Assembly (NCBI RefSeq): GCF_965118125.1
Contig: NZ_OZ221287.1
Location: 558,001-622,000 of the forward strand
Reading direction: 5' to 3'
Length of the DNA stretch: 64,000 bases
From: Pararobbsia alpina_A
GTDB lineage: Bacteria > Pseudomonadota > Gammaproteobacteria > Burkholderiales > Burkholderiaceae
Positions 1-9,298 of this stretch are shown one piece after another; the first letter of the stretch is position 1, and every line of letters starts with the position of its first letter. The translations under genes and the position numbers were made by a program. The notes beneath the pieces were generated by a model. The model did not search any database. It was given only the letters and a program-made list of their open reading frames with translations, and was not told where the DNA came from.

Positions 1-201
1 GCGTGTCGACAATGCTCCTGCATGCTGCATCGCCGCAGCTTGTGCGACATTCGCATGCCTGTGGTGCTGCTGCAATGCAAAAGACGTGAAGCTTTCATTG
101 GTGCGGCGGCGCGCAGTCCCGTGTAACGAAGTTCGGGTAGCATCTGACCCGCACCGGGAGTTGGCGCTGGGTAGCCTGAAGCACCCGTCGGGATCAGGGA
201 G

Positions 202-585
202 GTGGTTGCTCAGGCAGGGTTCTCATGGGTACCAGAACTCAATACATGCATAACAACAAGCGCGACAACACGCGCTTTAAACTCGACGATCAATATCGTG
301 CCTCCACCCGATATCGGACCTCATGCGAGTCTGGCAAGCATCTATCAGAGCCTGCCCACGGAACTCGATCAGTCCGCCTCGATCACCTTTACACAGGGAG
401 CGAGCGGCTTTGTGACGCTCGTGAGCGTCGAGCCGCGCTTTTATACGCTCGTCGTGAATCAAATGCTGCTCTATACGGGGCCGGCGATCGGCATCATTAG
501 ACAGATTCGTCACTACGAAGTGACTGGAACCATTCTGCCCATCGACGGCATGCTCCCCCGTGAGCTGGGTGGGGGCGACCGATAG
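202..585 (+). CDS. Hypothetical protein (possible fragment)
   Basis: I do not recognise this 127-residue reading frame. The second half (from about residue 35) uses codons ending mostly in G or C like the neighbouring genes, which favours a real or recently real gene; the first 30 codons look more random. It begins with GTG and no convincing ribosome site is visible, so the true start may lie further in. It contains a hydrophobic stretch around residues 82-100. Its last 70 bases overlap the 3' end of the convergent MHS permease gene. It could be the remnant of a larger gene lying before the window, or a chance open frame. Confidence 0.35.
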   Translation: MVAQAGFSWVPELNTCITTSATTRALNSTINIVPPPDIGPHASLASIYQSLPTELDQSASITFTQGASGFVTLVSVEPRFYTLVVNQMLLYTGPAIGIIRQIRHYEVTGTILPIDGMLPRELGGGDR

Positions 586-1937
586 TCGATAGCCGCCACC
601 TCCTGCTTTTCCTTGATCATCGAATGCTTGCTCGTGTCGCGCATGCCGGCATAGACAAGCAGTGAACAGAAGATCGCCGCGGTCACGTACCAATAGAACA
701 GCGATTCGTGACCCGCTTGTTTGAGCCACAGGGCGATGTACTCCGCCGTCCCGCCGAAGATCGACACGGTCAGCGCGTAGGGCAAGCCCACGCCCAATGC
801 GCGTATCTGCGCAGGGAACAGTTCGGCTTTGACGACGGCGTTGATCGAGGTGTAACCCGAGACGATCGCCAGGGCGCCAAGAATCAGAAAGAACGCAGTC
901 CAACCGCTATGCGTATGGCTCAGCGCGGTCAGGATGGGTACGGTCAACGCCGTGCCAAGCACGCCGAAGGCGATCAGCACAGGCCGCCGTCCGATCCGGT
1001 CGGAGATCGCGCCAACGATCGGCTGCATCACGGCGAACAACGCCAATGACGCGGCGGAGATCAGTGTCGCGTCATGCTTGGTGAGGCCCACCGTGTTGAC
1101 GAGGAACTTCTGCATATAGATCGAGTAGGTGTAGAACGCGATCGTGCCGCCCATCGTCAGGCCGATCACGGTCAACACCGCGCGCGGGTGCTTGCGCAAT
1201 TCCGCCAGGCCGCCACGCGCCTGCTTCGATGCGCGTGCGCGTTTGAACTCGTCCGTCTCTTCCATCGTCGAGCGCAGACGCATCGCGGCCAGTGCGCACG
1301 CGGCGCCCACGAAGAACGGAATGCGCCAGCCCCATGCTTCGAGTTGTTCGGTGCTCAGCACATATCGTTGCAATACAACGAGCAGCCCCAGTGCAAGCAA
1401 TTGACCCGCGATCAGGGTTACGTACTGAAAGCTCGAATAGAAGCCCCGACGACGCGATGTCGCAATCTCGCTGAGATAGGTGGCGGAAGTGCCGTACTCG
1501 CCACCGACACTCAGACCCTGTAAAAGGCGAGCCGTTACGAGCAGGATGGGCGCCGCAACGCCGATCTCTGCATACGACGGGCACAGGGCGATGATCAGCG
1601 AGCCGAAGCACATCAGCATGATCGACATCAGCAAGGCTGACCGTCGGCCATAGCGGTCGGCACAGAGGCCCATGATCCAGCCGCCGACCGGACGCGCCAG
1701 AAAGCCAACCGCAAAAACCGCGGCCGTGTTCAATAGCTGCGCGGTCTGATCGCCGGCCGGAAAGAACGATCGCGCGAAATAGAGTGCGAAGGCTGAATAC
1801 ACATACCAGTCATACCACTCGATCAGGTTGCCTACGGAGCCGGAGAAGATGGACCGTAGACGAGAGGCGGTGGTGGGTGACGTGGCCGGGGGATCGGTGA
1901 CCGCGAGCGCGGACGCACCCTTGGGGGAGGAATTCAT
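513..1937 (-). CDS. MFS transporter, metabolite:H+ symporter (KgtP/MHS-like)
   Basis: A 474-residue inner-membrane permease of the MHS branch of the major facilitator superfamily, which takes up organic acids such as 2-oxoglutarate with protons. Family marks are GNLIEWYDWYVYSAFAL before helix 1, the loop 2-3 signature with DRYGRRSALL, and the second-half repeat DRIGRRPVL. The ATG chosen here has AAGGAGAC just upstream; an in-frame start 29 codons earlier has no such site and adds an Arg-rich leader untypical of the family. The C-terminal 25 residues are Pro/Ser-rich. The substrate cannot be read from sequence, and the gene stands alone. Confidence 0.9.
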   Translation of the reverse strand: MNSSPKGASALAVTDPPATSPTTASRLRSIFSGSVGNLIEWYDWYVYSAFALYFARSFFPAGDQTAQLLNTAAVFAVGFLARPVGGWIMGLCADRYGRRSALLMSIMLMCFGSLIIALCPSYAEIGVAAPILLVTARLLQGLSVGGEYGTSATYLSEIATSRRRGFYSSFQYVTLIAGQLLALGLLVVLQRYVLSTEQLEAWGWRIPFFVGAACALAAMRLRSTMEETDEFKRARASKQARGGLAELRKHPRAVLTVIGLTMGGTIAFYTYSIYMQKFLVNTVGLTKHDATLISAASLALFAVMQPIVGAISDRIGRRPVLIAFGVLGTALTVPILTALSHTHSGWTAFFLILGALAIVSGYTSINAVVKAELFPAQIRALGVGLPYALTVSIFGGTAEYIALWLKQAGHESLFYWYVTAAIFCSLLVYAGMRDTSKHSMIKEKQEVAAIDYRSPPPSSRGSMPSMGRMVPVTS

Positions 1938-2185
1938 GGCGTCTCCTTGAGCTTTATGAAATGACGCAATCGATCTCGATCGATCGGGATTGCGTATCCG
2001 CATGCGACTGGCAGTGCCTTTCACGCGCAGGGGCCCAAGTGTCTTGCCTTATTGATGTCTTGAAATGGTAATCGGCCCTATTTCAGAAATGTCGGACAGA
2101 GAAGCAGACTCGGCCTACGACGTGAAGCAAACCGACACGGTTCCGGGAGTACACTCGCCTCACCATTCATCACCATGACGGGCCC

Positions 2186-3046
2186 ATGGAGACGATCGGA
2201 CAACAAAGGTTGTGGTCGTTTATCGTCGGACAAGCGGACGCCGTCACGGTCCGCTGCTCGGACGTGCGTCGCGGCAACGGCCACTTCGTGAACAACTTTC
2301 TCGAGCTGGCCTCGAAGGTCGCCGAGCTTCAGTTTCGCAATCGTGATCACGTGCTGCTGTTTCGCGGTCAACGGGCCGATCATCGGAATACGCAGCACAA
2401 TTCAACGCTCAAGCCGACGCTGTTTCGCGCAAGGAAAGGCAATCCGACGCCAACGGAGTTGCAACAGCGCTTTGAGGTGCTCGAGGCCGCGGAGGCCTAT
2501 CTTGCCGAGGAGTATGTCAACGACGGCTTTCTCGGCATGCAGCGTTTGCAGCGTCAGCGCATCGTGCGGTGGGCGGTGTTGCAGCACTACGAAGTCTGTC
2601 CGACACCGCTGATCGACGTCACGCATTCCTTGCGCATTGCGGCGTCGTTCGCCTCGCACGGTGCGCAAACCGAGGCGTTTCTGTTCGTGCTCGGCATTCC
2701 TTTTCTGGGTGGTGGGTTGACAGCGAGTGCCGAAGCGGGACTTCAGGCAGTGCGGCTATCGAGTGTGTGTCCGCCGGCCGCGCTTCGCCCGCATGTGCAG
2801 GAAGGCTATCTGCTGGGTGAATACCCCGAGATGGGAGGCTTCAAGCAGAAGGAGCTTTACCGCCACTTCGAGATGGACTTCGGACGGAGGCTGATCGCCA
2901 AGTTCTGGTTCAACCCGCAGACGTTCTGGACAGACGCCAATTTCCCGCTTGTCAGCGAGACGGCGCTGTACCCGCCGATCGAGTGGGATCCGCTGATGCA
3001 GCTGGCGGCACGTGTCAAAGCCAGGCTGGAGCACACGGAAGCTTGA
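2186..3046 (+). CDS. FRG domain-containing protein
   Basis: A 286-residue soluble protein with an FRG domain. The family-naming Phe-Arg-Gly triplet is at about residues 59-61, and the second conserved block (LQHYEVCPTPLIDVTHSLR, around residues 132-150, followed by AASFA) matches the usual 'QH-hydrophobic-PTRLLDWT-ALxFA' pattern, although here it reads PTPLIDVT. FRG domains have no firmly assigned activity and occur both alone and in phage-defence or toxin contexts. The gene is monocistronic and no antitoxin or defence partner lies beside it. The start is the first ATG of the frame; the ribosome site is weak. Confidence 0.75.
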   Translation: METIGQQRLWSFIVGQADAVTVRCSDVRRGNGHFVNNFLELASKVAELQFRNRDHVLLFRGQRADHRNTQHNSTLKPTLFRARKGNPTPTELQQRFEVLEAAEAYLAEEYVNDGFLGMQRLQRQRIVRWAVLQHYEVCPTPLIDVTHSLRIAASFASHGAQTEAFLFVLGIPFLGGGLTASAEAGLQAVRLSSVCPPAALRPHVQEGYLLGEYPEMGGFKQKELYRHFEMDFGRRLIAKFWFNPQTFWTDANFPLVSETALYPPIEWDPLMQLAARVKARLEHTEA

Positions 3047-3234
3047 TCGATTGCCACGGCCGGCAGCACGTTGATGCAAGACGGTGCCGCACGACGCCCG
3101 GACAAAACGCTGAAGCAGAACGCCCTCGGTGTCGAACGCGTTGATGCATTTTTGATGTCGGGATCAACGCCGCTCACGACGGTTTCCGAATAAGCTGCTC
3201 CGACGCGATACAACACAATCACGGAGGAGACGGC

Positions 3235-4386
3235 ATGGTGATCAAGGAAGTCGGCAGGCGGATCAGACTCGGCCTCGTTGGCGGTGGCCCGGGTTCGATG
3301 ATTGGCGAGACGCACCGTATCGCGGCGCGCATCGACGGACACTACGATATCGTTGCCTCGGCATTGTCGTCGGATCCTGAGCGTGCGCGGCAAGCAGCTG
3401 CCGAGCTTGGCATTGCGCCTGAGCGCGCGTATGCATCGTGGCAGGACATGCTCGTGCAAGAAGCCGCGCGGGACGACCGCGTGGATGTGATCGCCATCAT
3501 GACACCCAACGACTCGCACTATGACATCTGCATGCGTGCGATCGACCACGGCTTCCATATCATCTGCGACAAGCCGCTCGCCAATACGCTCGCGCAGGCG
3601 CGCGAGATCGCCGTGGCCGCGCAACGCAAAGGCGTCGAGTTTTGCGTGACGTATTGCTACACGGGATTCCCGATGGTGCGCCAGGCACGTGACATGGTGC
3701 AAAACGGCGAACTCGGTGAAATCCGGCAAGTGCATCTGCAATACGTGCAGAGCTATCTGGCCGGCGAGTTGCCCAAGGGATGGCGCACGGAAAACAAGCG
3801 CGGCGGCGATTCGCTGGTGCTGATGGATATCGGCACGCACGCATTCCACTTGGGCGCGTATGTGACGGGGCTCGATGTCACGAAGCTGTGTGCGGACGTC
3901 GGCTCGGCGATACCGGGGCGCAGCGTCGACGACTATGTGTCAGCCCTTCTGCACTACGAGAACGGCGCGCGCGGATCGCTCTGGGTAACGAATGCGGCGG
4001 CCGGTTCGGAGCATGGGCTGAGTTTCCGCATTCATGGCGACAAGGGCGGCCTTGAATGGCATCAGGAAGAACCCAACAAGCTGATTCACCGACGCCACGG
4101 CGGCTTTGAAGAAACGATCACGCGCCGGCTCGGGCCGGAGATGAGCGATGGGGCGCAGCGTTCGACACGCATTCATATCGGTCATCCGGAGGGGTATCTC
4201 GAGGCGTTTGCGAACCTCTACACGGAGTTCGCAGAACGCGTAGCCGAGCGACTCAAGGGGATCGATTCACCGCGCCGCGCGACGCTTTACCCGACGGCCG
4301 CCGACGGCGTCAAAGGGCTCGCGCTTGTCGCAGCGTCGGTCGCGAGCACGCACCACGGAACATGGCAGGACGTGGACCGCAGCTAG
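3235..4386 (+). CDS. Gfo/Idh/MocA family oxidoreductase
   Basis: A 383-residue NAD(P)-dependent oxidoreductase of the glucose-fructose oxidoreductase/inositol dehydrogenase superfamily. The N-terminal Rossmann fold shows the glycine-rich motif LGLVGGGPGSMIGETH at residues 12-27, and the superfamily EKP-type catalytic motif appears as CDKPLAN with Lys113. The C-terminal alpha/beta domain with a substrate-pocket histidine in GTHAFHLG follows. The ATG is preceded by a strong GGAGGAG. Substrates in this family are sugars, inositols or their acids; no sugar transporter or dehydratase is adjacent, so the substrate is open. Confidence 0.88.
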   Translation: MVIKEVGRRIRLGLVGGGPGSMIGETHRIAARIDGHYDIVASALSSDPERARQAAAELGIAPERAYASWQDMLVQEAARDDRVDVIAIMTPNDSHYDICMRAIDHGFHIICDKPLANTLAQAREIAVAAQRKGVEFCVTYCYTGFPMVRQARDMVQNGELGEIRQVHLQYVQSYLAGELPKGWRTENKRGGDSLVLMDIGTHAFHLGAYVTGLDVTKLCADVGSAIPGRSVDDYVSALLHYENGARGSLWVTNAAAGSEHGLSFRIHGDKGGLEWHQEEPNKLIHRRHGGFEETITRRLGPEMSDGAQRSTRIHIGHPEGYLEAFANLYTEFAERVAERLKGIDSPRRATLYPTAADGVKGLALVAASVASTHHGTWQDVDRS

Positions 4387-4454
4387 GCGCGAAGCCGAAG
4401 CAGGGCCGGGCCCGGTAGCCGCGCTCCCGACGAAGCGCCGGGTTCCGATGCCGC

Positions 4455-4970
4455 TTACGCAGCGAAAGGTCCGGCCTGATTCATCGTATGCATTCCGTCG
4501 ATCGCGGCAACCGTCTCGGCCGGCTTCATCGAATGCAAGGGCAACGCAACGAACACGCTGATGCGGCGCAGGATCTGGCGGAAGACCTGTTCGAAAGCGC
4601 GGGCCTGATCAGCATCGGTGCCGTGCTTCTCGACAGGGTCAGGGAAATTCCAGCGGCAAAACATCGGATCGCCGGGGAACAATGTCGGCGACAGCGCGCC
4701 CGATTGCTCGCACATCGCGATGATCAAATCCATCTTCGGCGCTTCGGGGCGCGCATACAGATGCCAGCTCGCCGGGCGCATGCGCTGATCCGACGTCACA
4801 TGCGGATCGAGCTGCGCAAGCGCGAGCGGGTGAACGTTCGTCGCAGGCTGAATGCCCGCGCTGTATGCGCCAAATTTATTGCCGCCGAGTTCGCGCAGCA
4901 GCGCCTCGGCCATGATGCTTCGCGCCGAGTTAGCCCAACACAGGAACAACACATTGCACTTCTGTTTCAT
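4455..4970 (-). CDS. Arsenate reductase ArsC / low-molecular-weight phosphatase family protein
   Basis: A 171-residue protein of the LMW protein-tyrosine-phosphatase fold. The phosphate-binding loop CWANSARS (Cys11-x5-Arg17) lies right at the N terminus and the general-acid Asp is in FPDPVEK. The annotation 'arsenate reductase-like' is usual for this subgroup, but the loop has Trp where ArsC usually has a small residue and there is no arsR, arsB or acr3 beside it, so a role in arsenic resistance is not shown. It converges with the upstream oxidoreductase gene. Confidence 0.8.
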   Translation of the reverse strand: MKQKCNVLFLCWANSARSIMAEALLRELGGNKFGAYSAGIQPATNVHPLALAQLDPHVTSDQRMRPASWHLYARPEAPKMDLIIAMCEQSGALSPTLFPGDPMFCRWNFPDPVEKHGTDADQARAFEQVFRQILRRISVFVALPLHSMKPAETVAAIDGMHTMNQAGPFAA

Positions 4971-5627
4971 CGTTCACTCCGCTACCGCGCGGTTCGTCTG
5001 TGTGATGCGATCCGTTTCTCGCCGTCAGTCGAACCATCGTGGATCTGCGAAATGCAGATGATTGGAACGAAACACCGGCTTCCAGAGCTAAACAGCACGG
5101 TGTCTTGCACGACACGCCGTTAATCGAGACACATCTGTCTGTTTATCGGTTGCAGATTCAAAACCTTGATTCTGATCGGCCGCAGCGGAATAAAAAAACA
5201 GCTGCCTTTGGTTTAGGTCACGCACTGAATGCTCGAAAACCCGCGCCCTGTATGAAAACAGCTTCTGCCATGCATATTTAGATGATGTCCTCGACTCCGC
5301 CGATGTAGTGAATGCCACATGCGTGCGATAGAAAATCGTAAGCATGCTGCGTGACTGTTGTCCGCATGCAGCTTATGGCCGCTTTCAGGGGGCTGGCGCG
5401 CCAGAAAACCGCGTTTCCATCTGTATCGGCGCGATATACTCACGCGAAGAACAACGCACATCACGAACCACGTGAGTCGGGAGTGACACAGTCGACACCG
5501 GTCTGTGTCGACGAGGTCCGTCAGGCGCTTCACGTCAGAGCGACCTGATTGAGGATGGCGGCGTTCGGTTCAAGACCCTAAAGGAAGGTCGCGCAGGTCG
5601 CTCACGGATGGTTACGGCACATTGACA
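4971..5627. other. Long divergent intergenic region
   Basis: About 650 bases between two divergent genes. It is clearly less GC-rich than its surroundings, particularly around 5100-5340, with an A-run at 5191-5197. No reading frame here has family resemblance or the local codon bias. A 7-bp inverted repeat (GACACAG/CTGTGTC, 5485-5509) is visible. It may hold regulatory sequence for the diguanylate cyclase or the remains of a lost gene. Confidence 0.5.
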
Positions 5628-7616
5628 ATGGTACGGTGGTCACTCAAGTCTCGCGTTGTCGCGATTACCGTCTCGGTGCTGGCCGTGTTGATGGTGCTGC
5701 TGATTTTCACAGCGAGGCACTACGCGTATATCGGCTTGCGGCGCTTGTTGCAGGAACAGCAGGACAATCAGGTCGCCTTGGTTGCCACGCAGCTCGACGA
5801 CAAGTTCGAACTCCGGGCGCGCATTCTTCAGGCTCTGGCGGTGCATCTTGCGCCTGCCATCGAGCACGATCCCGAACATCTCGAGACCATTGCACGTCAA
5901 TCGGTCGCCATCCCCGCGACGTTCGACTGGCTGCTGCTGATTTCGCCGGACGGTCAGCGCATCTTCGATACGCGACCGGGCATCGAGGCCAACGTCGCGT
6001 ATTCGGATCGTGACTATTTTCAGAAGCTCGCCGACGGCGCGCCTTTGGCGATCTCCGATCCAGTCATCAGCCGGGCCACGGGACGGCCAGGCGTGATCAT
6101 CGCGGTGCCGGTGCGCACGGCGGATGGCCGCATGGTGGCGGTGCTCAACGGTGGCCTCGATCTGCAGAGCAAGAACTTCCTCAACGAGCTGTCGCACGCG
6201 CGGCCGGTGCAGTCGGGGACGTTCTGTCTTGTGACGGAAGGCCCGCAAGCGACCTATGTCATGCATCCCGATGTGTCGCGGATCCTCGCGACCGTGGGCG
6301 GTGCCGGCGACGCCTGCGTGCCGAGTGCACCGCGGCGACTCTGGATACTGAGTCCCAAGCTCGGACCCATCGTTTCTCGTCATCAGCTCAGGTCGACGCA
6401 TTGGGAATTGATTGCGAACCTGCCGCCCGATGAAGCGTACTCGCCGTTCACGAGTACCCGACCACGTCTGATCACCGCACTGGCCATCGCGCTTGTGTTC
6501 GGCGCGCTGGTCGTCTATGCCATCGTTCGGAGGCTGTTGATCCCGGTGCAGCATCTGCATCGTGTGGTGATCGAAAGTGCACATGACCCGGCGGCCTACA
6601 AAGCGCTCGCCACCACTCAGCGCGGCGAGGTCGGCGACCTTGCACGCGCCTTTGCGTCGCTGATGCGGCAGCTCACCCAGAAGACCGACAGCCTGCGTGA
6701 AGCGGGCAAGCTCGCTGAGGAACGCAAGCAACTGATCGAGACGATCGCGAATCGTATTCCCGACCTGGTCGCGTATCTGGACCTCAACGAACGTTACGTG
6801 TTCGCCAATCGTGCGTTCGAATCGCGCTATGGCTTCGTCGTGCCCGACATGATCGGACGGTCGGTGCGCGAAGTCTGGGGCGATGCGATGTACGACACGC
6901 ATATCGCCCCGCATATCGCACTGGCTCGCTCGGGCGAGTCGTCAACGTTCGACTATGCATGGCAGACGCCTGCGGGCACACGCTATTTCGAAGTGGTCTA
7001 CAAGCCGGTGCGCGACGCGGAGCAGCAGCTTGTCGGCATCCACGTGTTTTCGCGCGACGTGACGACGGAGCGTGAGGAGTTTCGTCGACTCGAGCAGACG
7101 ACGCTCGTCGATCACCTGACCGGGCTGCTCAACCGCAAGGGCTTCGATCGACGCGTTTCCGCGGCTTTCGAGCGATCGAACGACAGCCTTCGTCCGATGG
7201 CGTTGCTGCTCGTCGATCTCGACGACTTCAAGGACGTCAACGATACGCATGGACACGCATGTGGAGACCGCCTGCTCGAGTTCGTCGGCGGACGCCTTGA
7301 GCTCTGCGTGAGCGAGACGGATGCGGTCGCGCGCATCGGCGGCGACGAGTTTGCGATCGTGCTCGAGCGCGATGTCAGCGTCGACACGATCGACGCGATC
7401 GCTCGCAAGATCGTCGATTCGCTTGCGCAGCCCTACGACATCGAAGAATGCGACATTCGTTGCCGCGCAAGCGTCGGCGCCGCGATTCACGATCCGCGTG
7501 ACAGCAGCTCGACCAACGAACTGTTCATGCGTGCCGACAGTGCACTCTATGCGGCCAAGCACGCGGGCAAGAGCCAATACACCTTGTTCGGTGCTGCAGC
7601 GGTCAGGGTCGAATAG
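5628..7616 (+). CDS. Membrane sensor diguanylate cyclase (Cache-HAMP-PAS-GGDEF)
   Basis: A 662-residue inner-membrane enzyme predicted to make cyclic di-GMP from two GTP. Order: a transmembrane helix near residues 8-28, a periplasmic Cache-like sensor to about 280, a second helix, a HAMP-type linker, a PAS domain (roughly 365-480) and a C-terminal GGDEF domain with intact RIGGDEFAIVL. The inhibitory I-site position five residues ahead reads SETD instead of RxxD, so product inhibition may be lost. ATG was preferred over a TTG two codons upstream; neither has a clear ribosome site. No neighbour shares its strand closely. Confidence 0.92.
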   Translation: MVRWSLKSRVVAITVSVLAVLMVLLIFTARHYAYIGLRRLLQEQQDNQVALVATQLDDKFELRARILQALAVHLAPAIEHDPEHLETIARQSVAIPATFDWLLLISPDGQRIFDTRPGIEANVAYSDRDYFQKLADGAPLAISDPVISRATGRPGVIIAVPVRTADGRMVAVLNGGLDLQSKNFLNELSHARPVQSGTFCLVTEGPQATYVMHPDVSRILATVGGAGDACVPSAPRRLWILSPKLGPIVSRHQLRSTHWELIANLPPDEAYSPFTSTRPRLITALAIALVFGALVVYAIVRRLLIPVQHLHRVVIESAHDPAAYKALATTQRGEVGDLARAFASLMRQLTQKTDSLREAGKLAEERKQLIETIANRIPDLVAYLDLNERYVFANRAFESRYGFVVPDMIGRSVREVWGDAMYDTHIAPHIALARSGESSTFDYAWQTPAGTRYFEVVYKPVRDAEQQLVGIHVFSRDVTTEREEFRRLEQTTLVDHLTGLLNRKGFDRRVSAAFERSNDSLRPMALLLVDLDDFKDVNDTHGHACGDRLLEFVGGRLELCVSETDAVARIGGDEFAIVLERDVSVDTIDAIARKIVDSLAQPYDIEECDIRCRASVGAAIHDPRDSSSTNELFMRADSALYAAKHAGKSQYTLFGAAAVRVE

Positions 7617-7712
7617 CCGGGACAGGTCGACGTTCGATGCGAAGGTCGGCCCCAGTTCCTGAACCGCCACCACGCGGCGCCTGAGCGCTGGGGGACGAGT
7701 CGCCGTCGCTCG

Positions 7713-8498
7713 TCAGACCGTCACCACCAGTTGCGGATTGAACGCCGCGTTTTCCCATTTGAGTTGCGACGGATCGTCGACATATTTTCGATTGCGCGCG
7801 TACCCGCGTGGATTGACCACGACGCGGCACGCGCCGACGCGATAGTCGAATGAGTCGTGCACGTGGCCATGCACCCAGAGATCGACGTGTTGCATCAGCG
7901 GCGTGAGGTCACTCACAAACGCGGCATTGACGATATCGCCGGCATAGCGCGGATGGACTGAATCGGGATGCGGGCCGTGATGCGTGACGACCACCGTCTT
8001 CCCGTCGAAGGGCTTGGCGAGTTCGGCCTCGAACCATTCACGCGTACGCAGATGTTCGGCACGTGCCGATTCCGGCGTGAACCACGCGTCATCGCCGAGC
8101 TGGATTACGCGATGGTCGTGCATCTGTCGCGTGGCTTCTTCCATCGCCGCGTCAATATGGTCGCCCCACAAATAGTCGGTCCACAGGCACGCGCCGAGAA
8201 TGCGCACGCTACCGAGCTCGATGGTCGTGCGCTCGAGATAGTGAATGCCCGCGTGTGAGGCCGCGCCGCGAATCTGATCGATCACGCCACCATATTCGCC
8301 GCGCCAGCATTCGTGGTTGCCGTGCACATAGATCACGGGCACAGGCCAGTCGTCGAACGCATGGATCGCCTCGGCGTGGCTATGCACGTCGCCGGCGAGA
8401 ATCAGCGCATCGGCATCGGGAGCGGGTTCGATCACGCGGAATCCCGGAAACGCGGCGAATTGTTCGAGATGCAAATCCGAAGCGATCTGGAACTTCAT
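7713..8498 (-). CDS. Metallophosphoesterase
   Basis: A 261-residue calcineurin-like phosphoesterase. Metal-ligand motifs are all present: SDLHLE (residues 7-12), LAGDVHSH, HGNHECW, VVTHHGPH and the C-terminal GHVHDSFDY. This set predicts a two-metal phosphatase or nuclease active site; the substrate is unknown. It is transcribed away from the small gene that follows and converges with the diguanylate cyclase. Confidence 0.9.
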   Translation of the reverse strand: MKFQIASDLHLEQFAAFPGFRVIEPAPDADALILAGDVHSHAEAIHAFDDWPVPVIYVHGNHECWRGEYGGVIDQIRGAASHAGIHYLERTTIELGSVRILGACLWTDYLWGDHIDAAMEEATRQMHDHRVIQLGDDAWFTPESARAEHLRTREWFEAELAKPFDGKTVVVTHHGPHPDSVHPRYAGDIVNAAFVSDLTPLMQHVDLWVHGHVHDSFDYRVGACRVVVNPRGYARNRKYVDDPSQLKWENAAFNPQLVVTV

Positions 8499-8631
8499 GC
8501 TGAATGTCCTTGCGGTGTGGTCATCGCGATGTGGAGAATCAATCGCATCATGCCTTCGAATCGTAAGCCTGCTGTGACAACGGTATCTCGTCGGCCACCC
8601 GGTCGCTCATTGCGTCGTTGTTGAAACTACT

Positions 8632-8667
8632 GATGACGTCACGGATGCCGTTACGGATGACGTCGCC
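8632..8667. repeat. Three tandem 12-bp repeats
   Basis: Three consecutive 12-mers, GATGACGTCACG, GATGCCGTTACG and GATGACGTCGCC, lie in the gap between two minus-strand genes. The first contains the palindrome TGACGTCA that also occurs in repeats near 23061. Function unknown; it may be a slippage product or a protein-binding array. Confidence 0.6.
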
Positions 8668-8669
8668 CA

Positions 8670-9140
8670 TCACGTACCTTTCTTCGTGCGGGTTGCCGTC
8701 TTCGTCGCGGTCTTCGTCGCAGTTTTTTTAGCGGACTGCGCGCGCTTGACCGAGCCCGAGCGCTTGCGCGTTCCGGGTTCGATCCCCATGCGCGCATCGC
8801 GTCGCAATGCGAGTCGCGCGAGCTTGAGTGCAAGCGATTCGAAATCAGGATGCGTTTGCGACAGGTACAGCCATTTGCCGATGATCGGATGCGCGTGCAA
8901 TTCCGGAAAGTCTTCGATCAGGCTTGCCTGGTGTTCGTGCGACGTGCAGACAACCAGGCCATTCCACGGCTCCTCGCCGACGTTCACGGCGAGGTAAAGC
9001 AGGCCGTCGAGATAGGCCGCGTCGAACATGAAGAACTTGCGCGTCATGAAACCCGGATCGTCTTCGAGGGATTCGAATACCCAGAACAAAGGGCTGACTT
9101 TCCGGACTTTCGGATTGAGATCGATCGCTTTCATGGGCAT
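8670..9140 (-). CDS. Conserved hypothetical protein with Lys/Ala/Thr-rich tail
   Basis: A 156-residue protein of unknown function. Residues 1-120 look like a compact globular domain rich in aromatics (PLFWVFES, HPIIGKWLYLSQTHPDFE). The last 30 residues are a basic repeat, KKTATKTATKTATRTKK, encoded by slipped 12-bp DNA repeats. Such histone H1-like tails occur on Burkholderiales proteins and could bind nucleic acid, but that is inference. It lies upstream of, and on the same strand as, the metallophosphoesterase with about 170 bp between them. Confidence 0.7.
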   Translation of the reverse strand: MPMKAIDLNPKVRKVSPLFWVFESLEDDPGFMTRKFFMFDAAYLDGLLYLAVNVGEEPWNGLVVCTSHEHQASLIEDFPELHAHPIIGKWLYLSQTHPDFESLALKLARLALRRDARMGIEPGTRKRSGSVKRAQSAKKTATKTATKTATRTKKGT

Positions 9141-9298
9141 GACTCGTGATGGACGCGCGACAAGCTATCTCTTCGTATAGTCGTTTCACACTGGAAACTG
9201 AAAGAACTGCTTGATCGTGCAATTGTCCGGGGTCCCGTGCGTCCGTAACTTTAGCGGCATTGGCGTTGTCATGCCGAATCGTTACGACAGGAGCCTCC

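Noticed and set aside
4455..4970. An arsenic resistance operon
   Set aside because: Only the ArsC-like phosphatase is present; no arsR, arsB/acr3 or arsH lies beside it.
4971..5627. Small frames in the low-GC intergenic region considered as genes
   Set aside because: None has a ribosome site together with codon bias or a recognisable domain.
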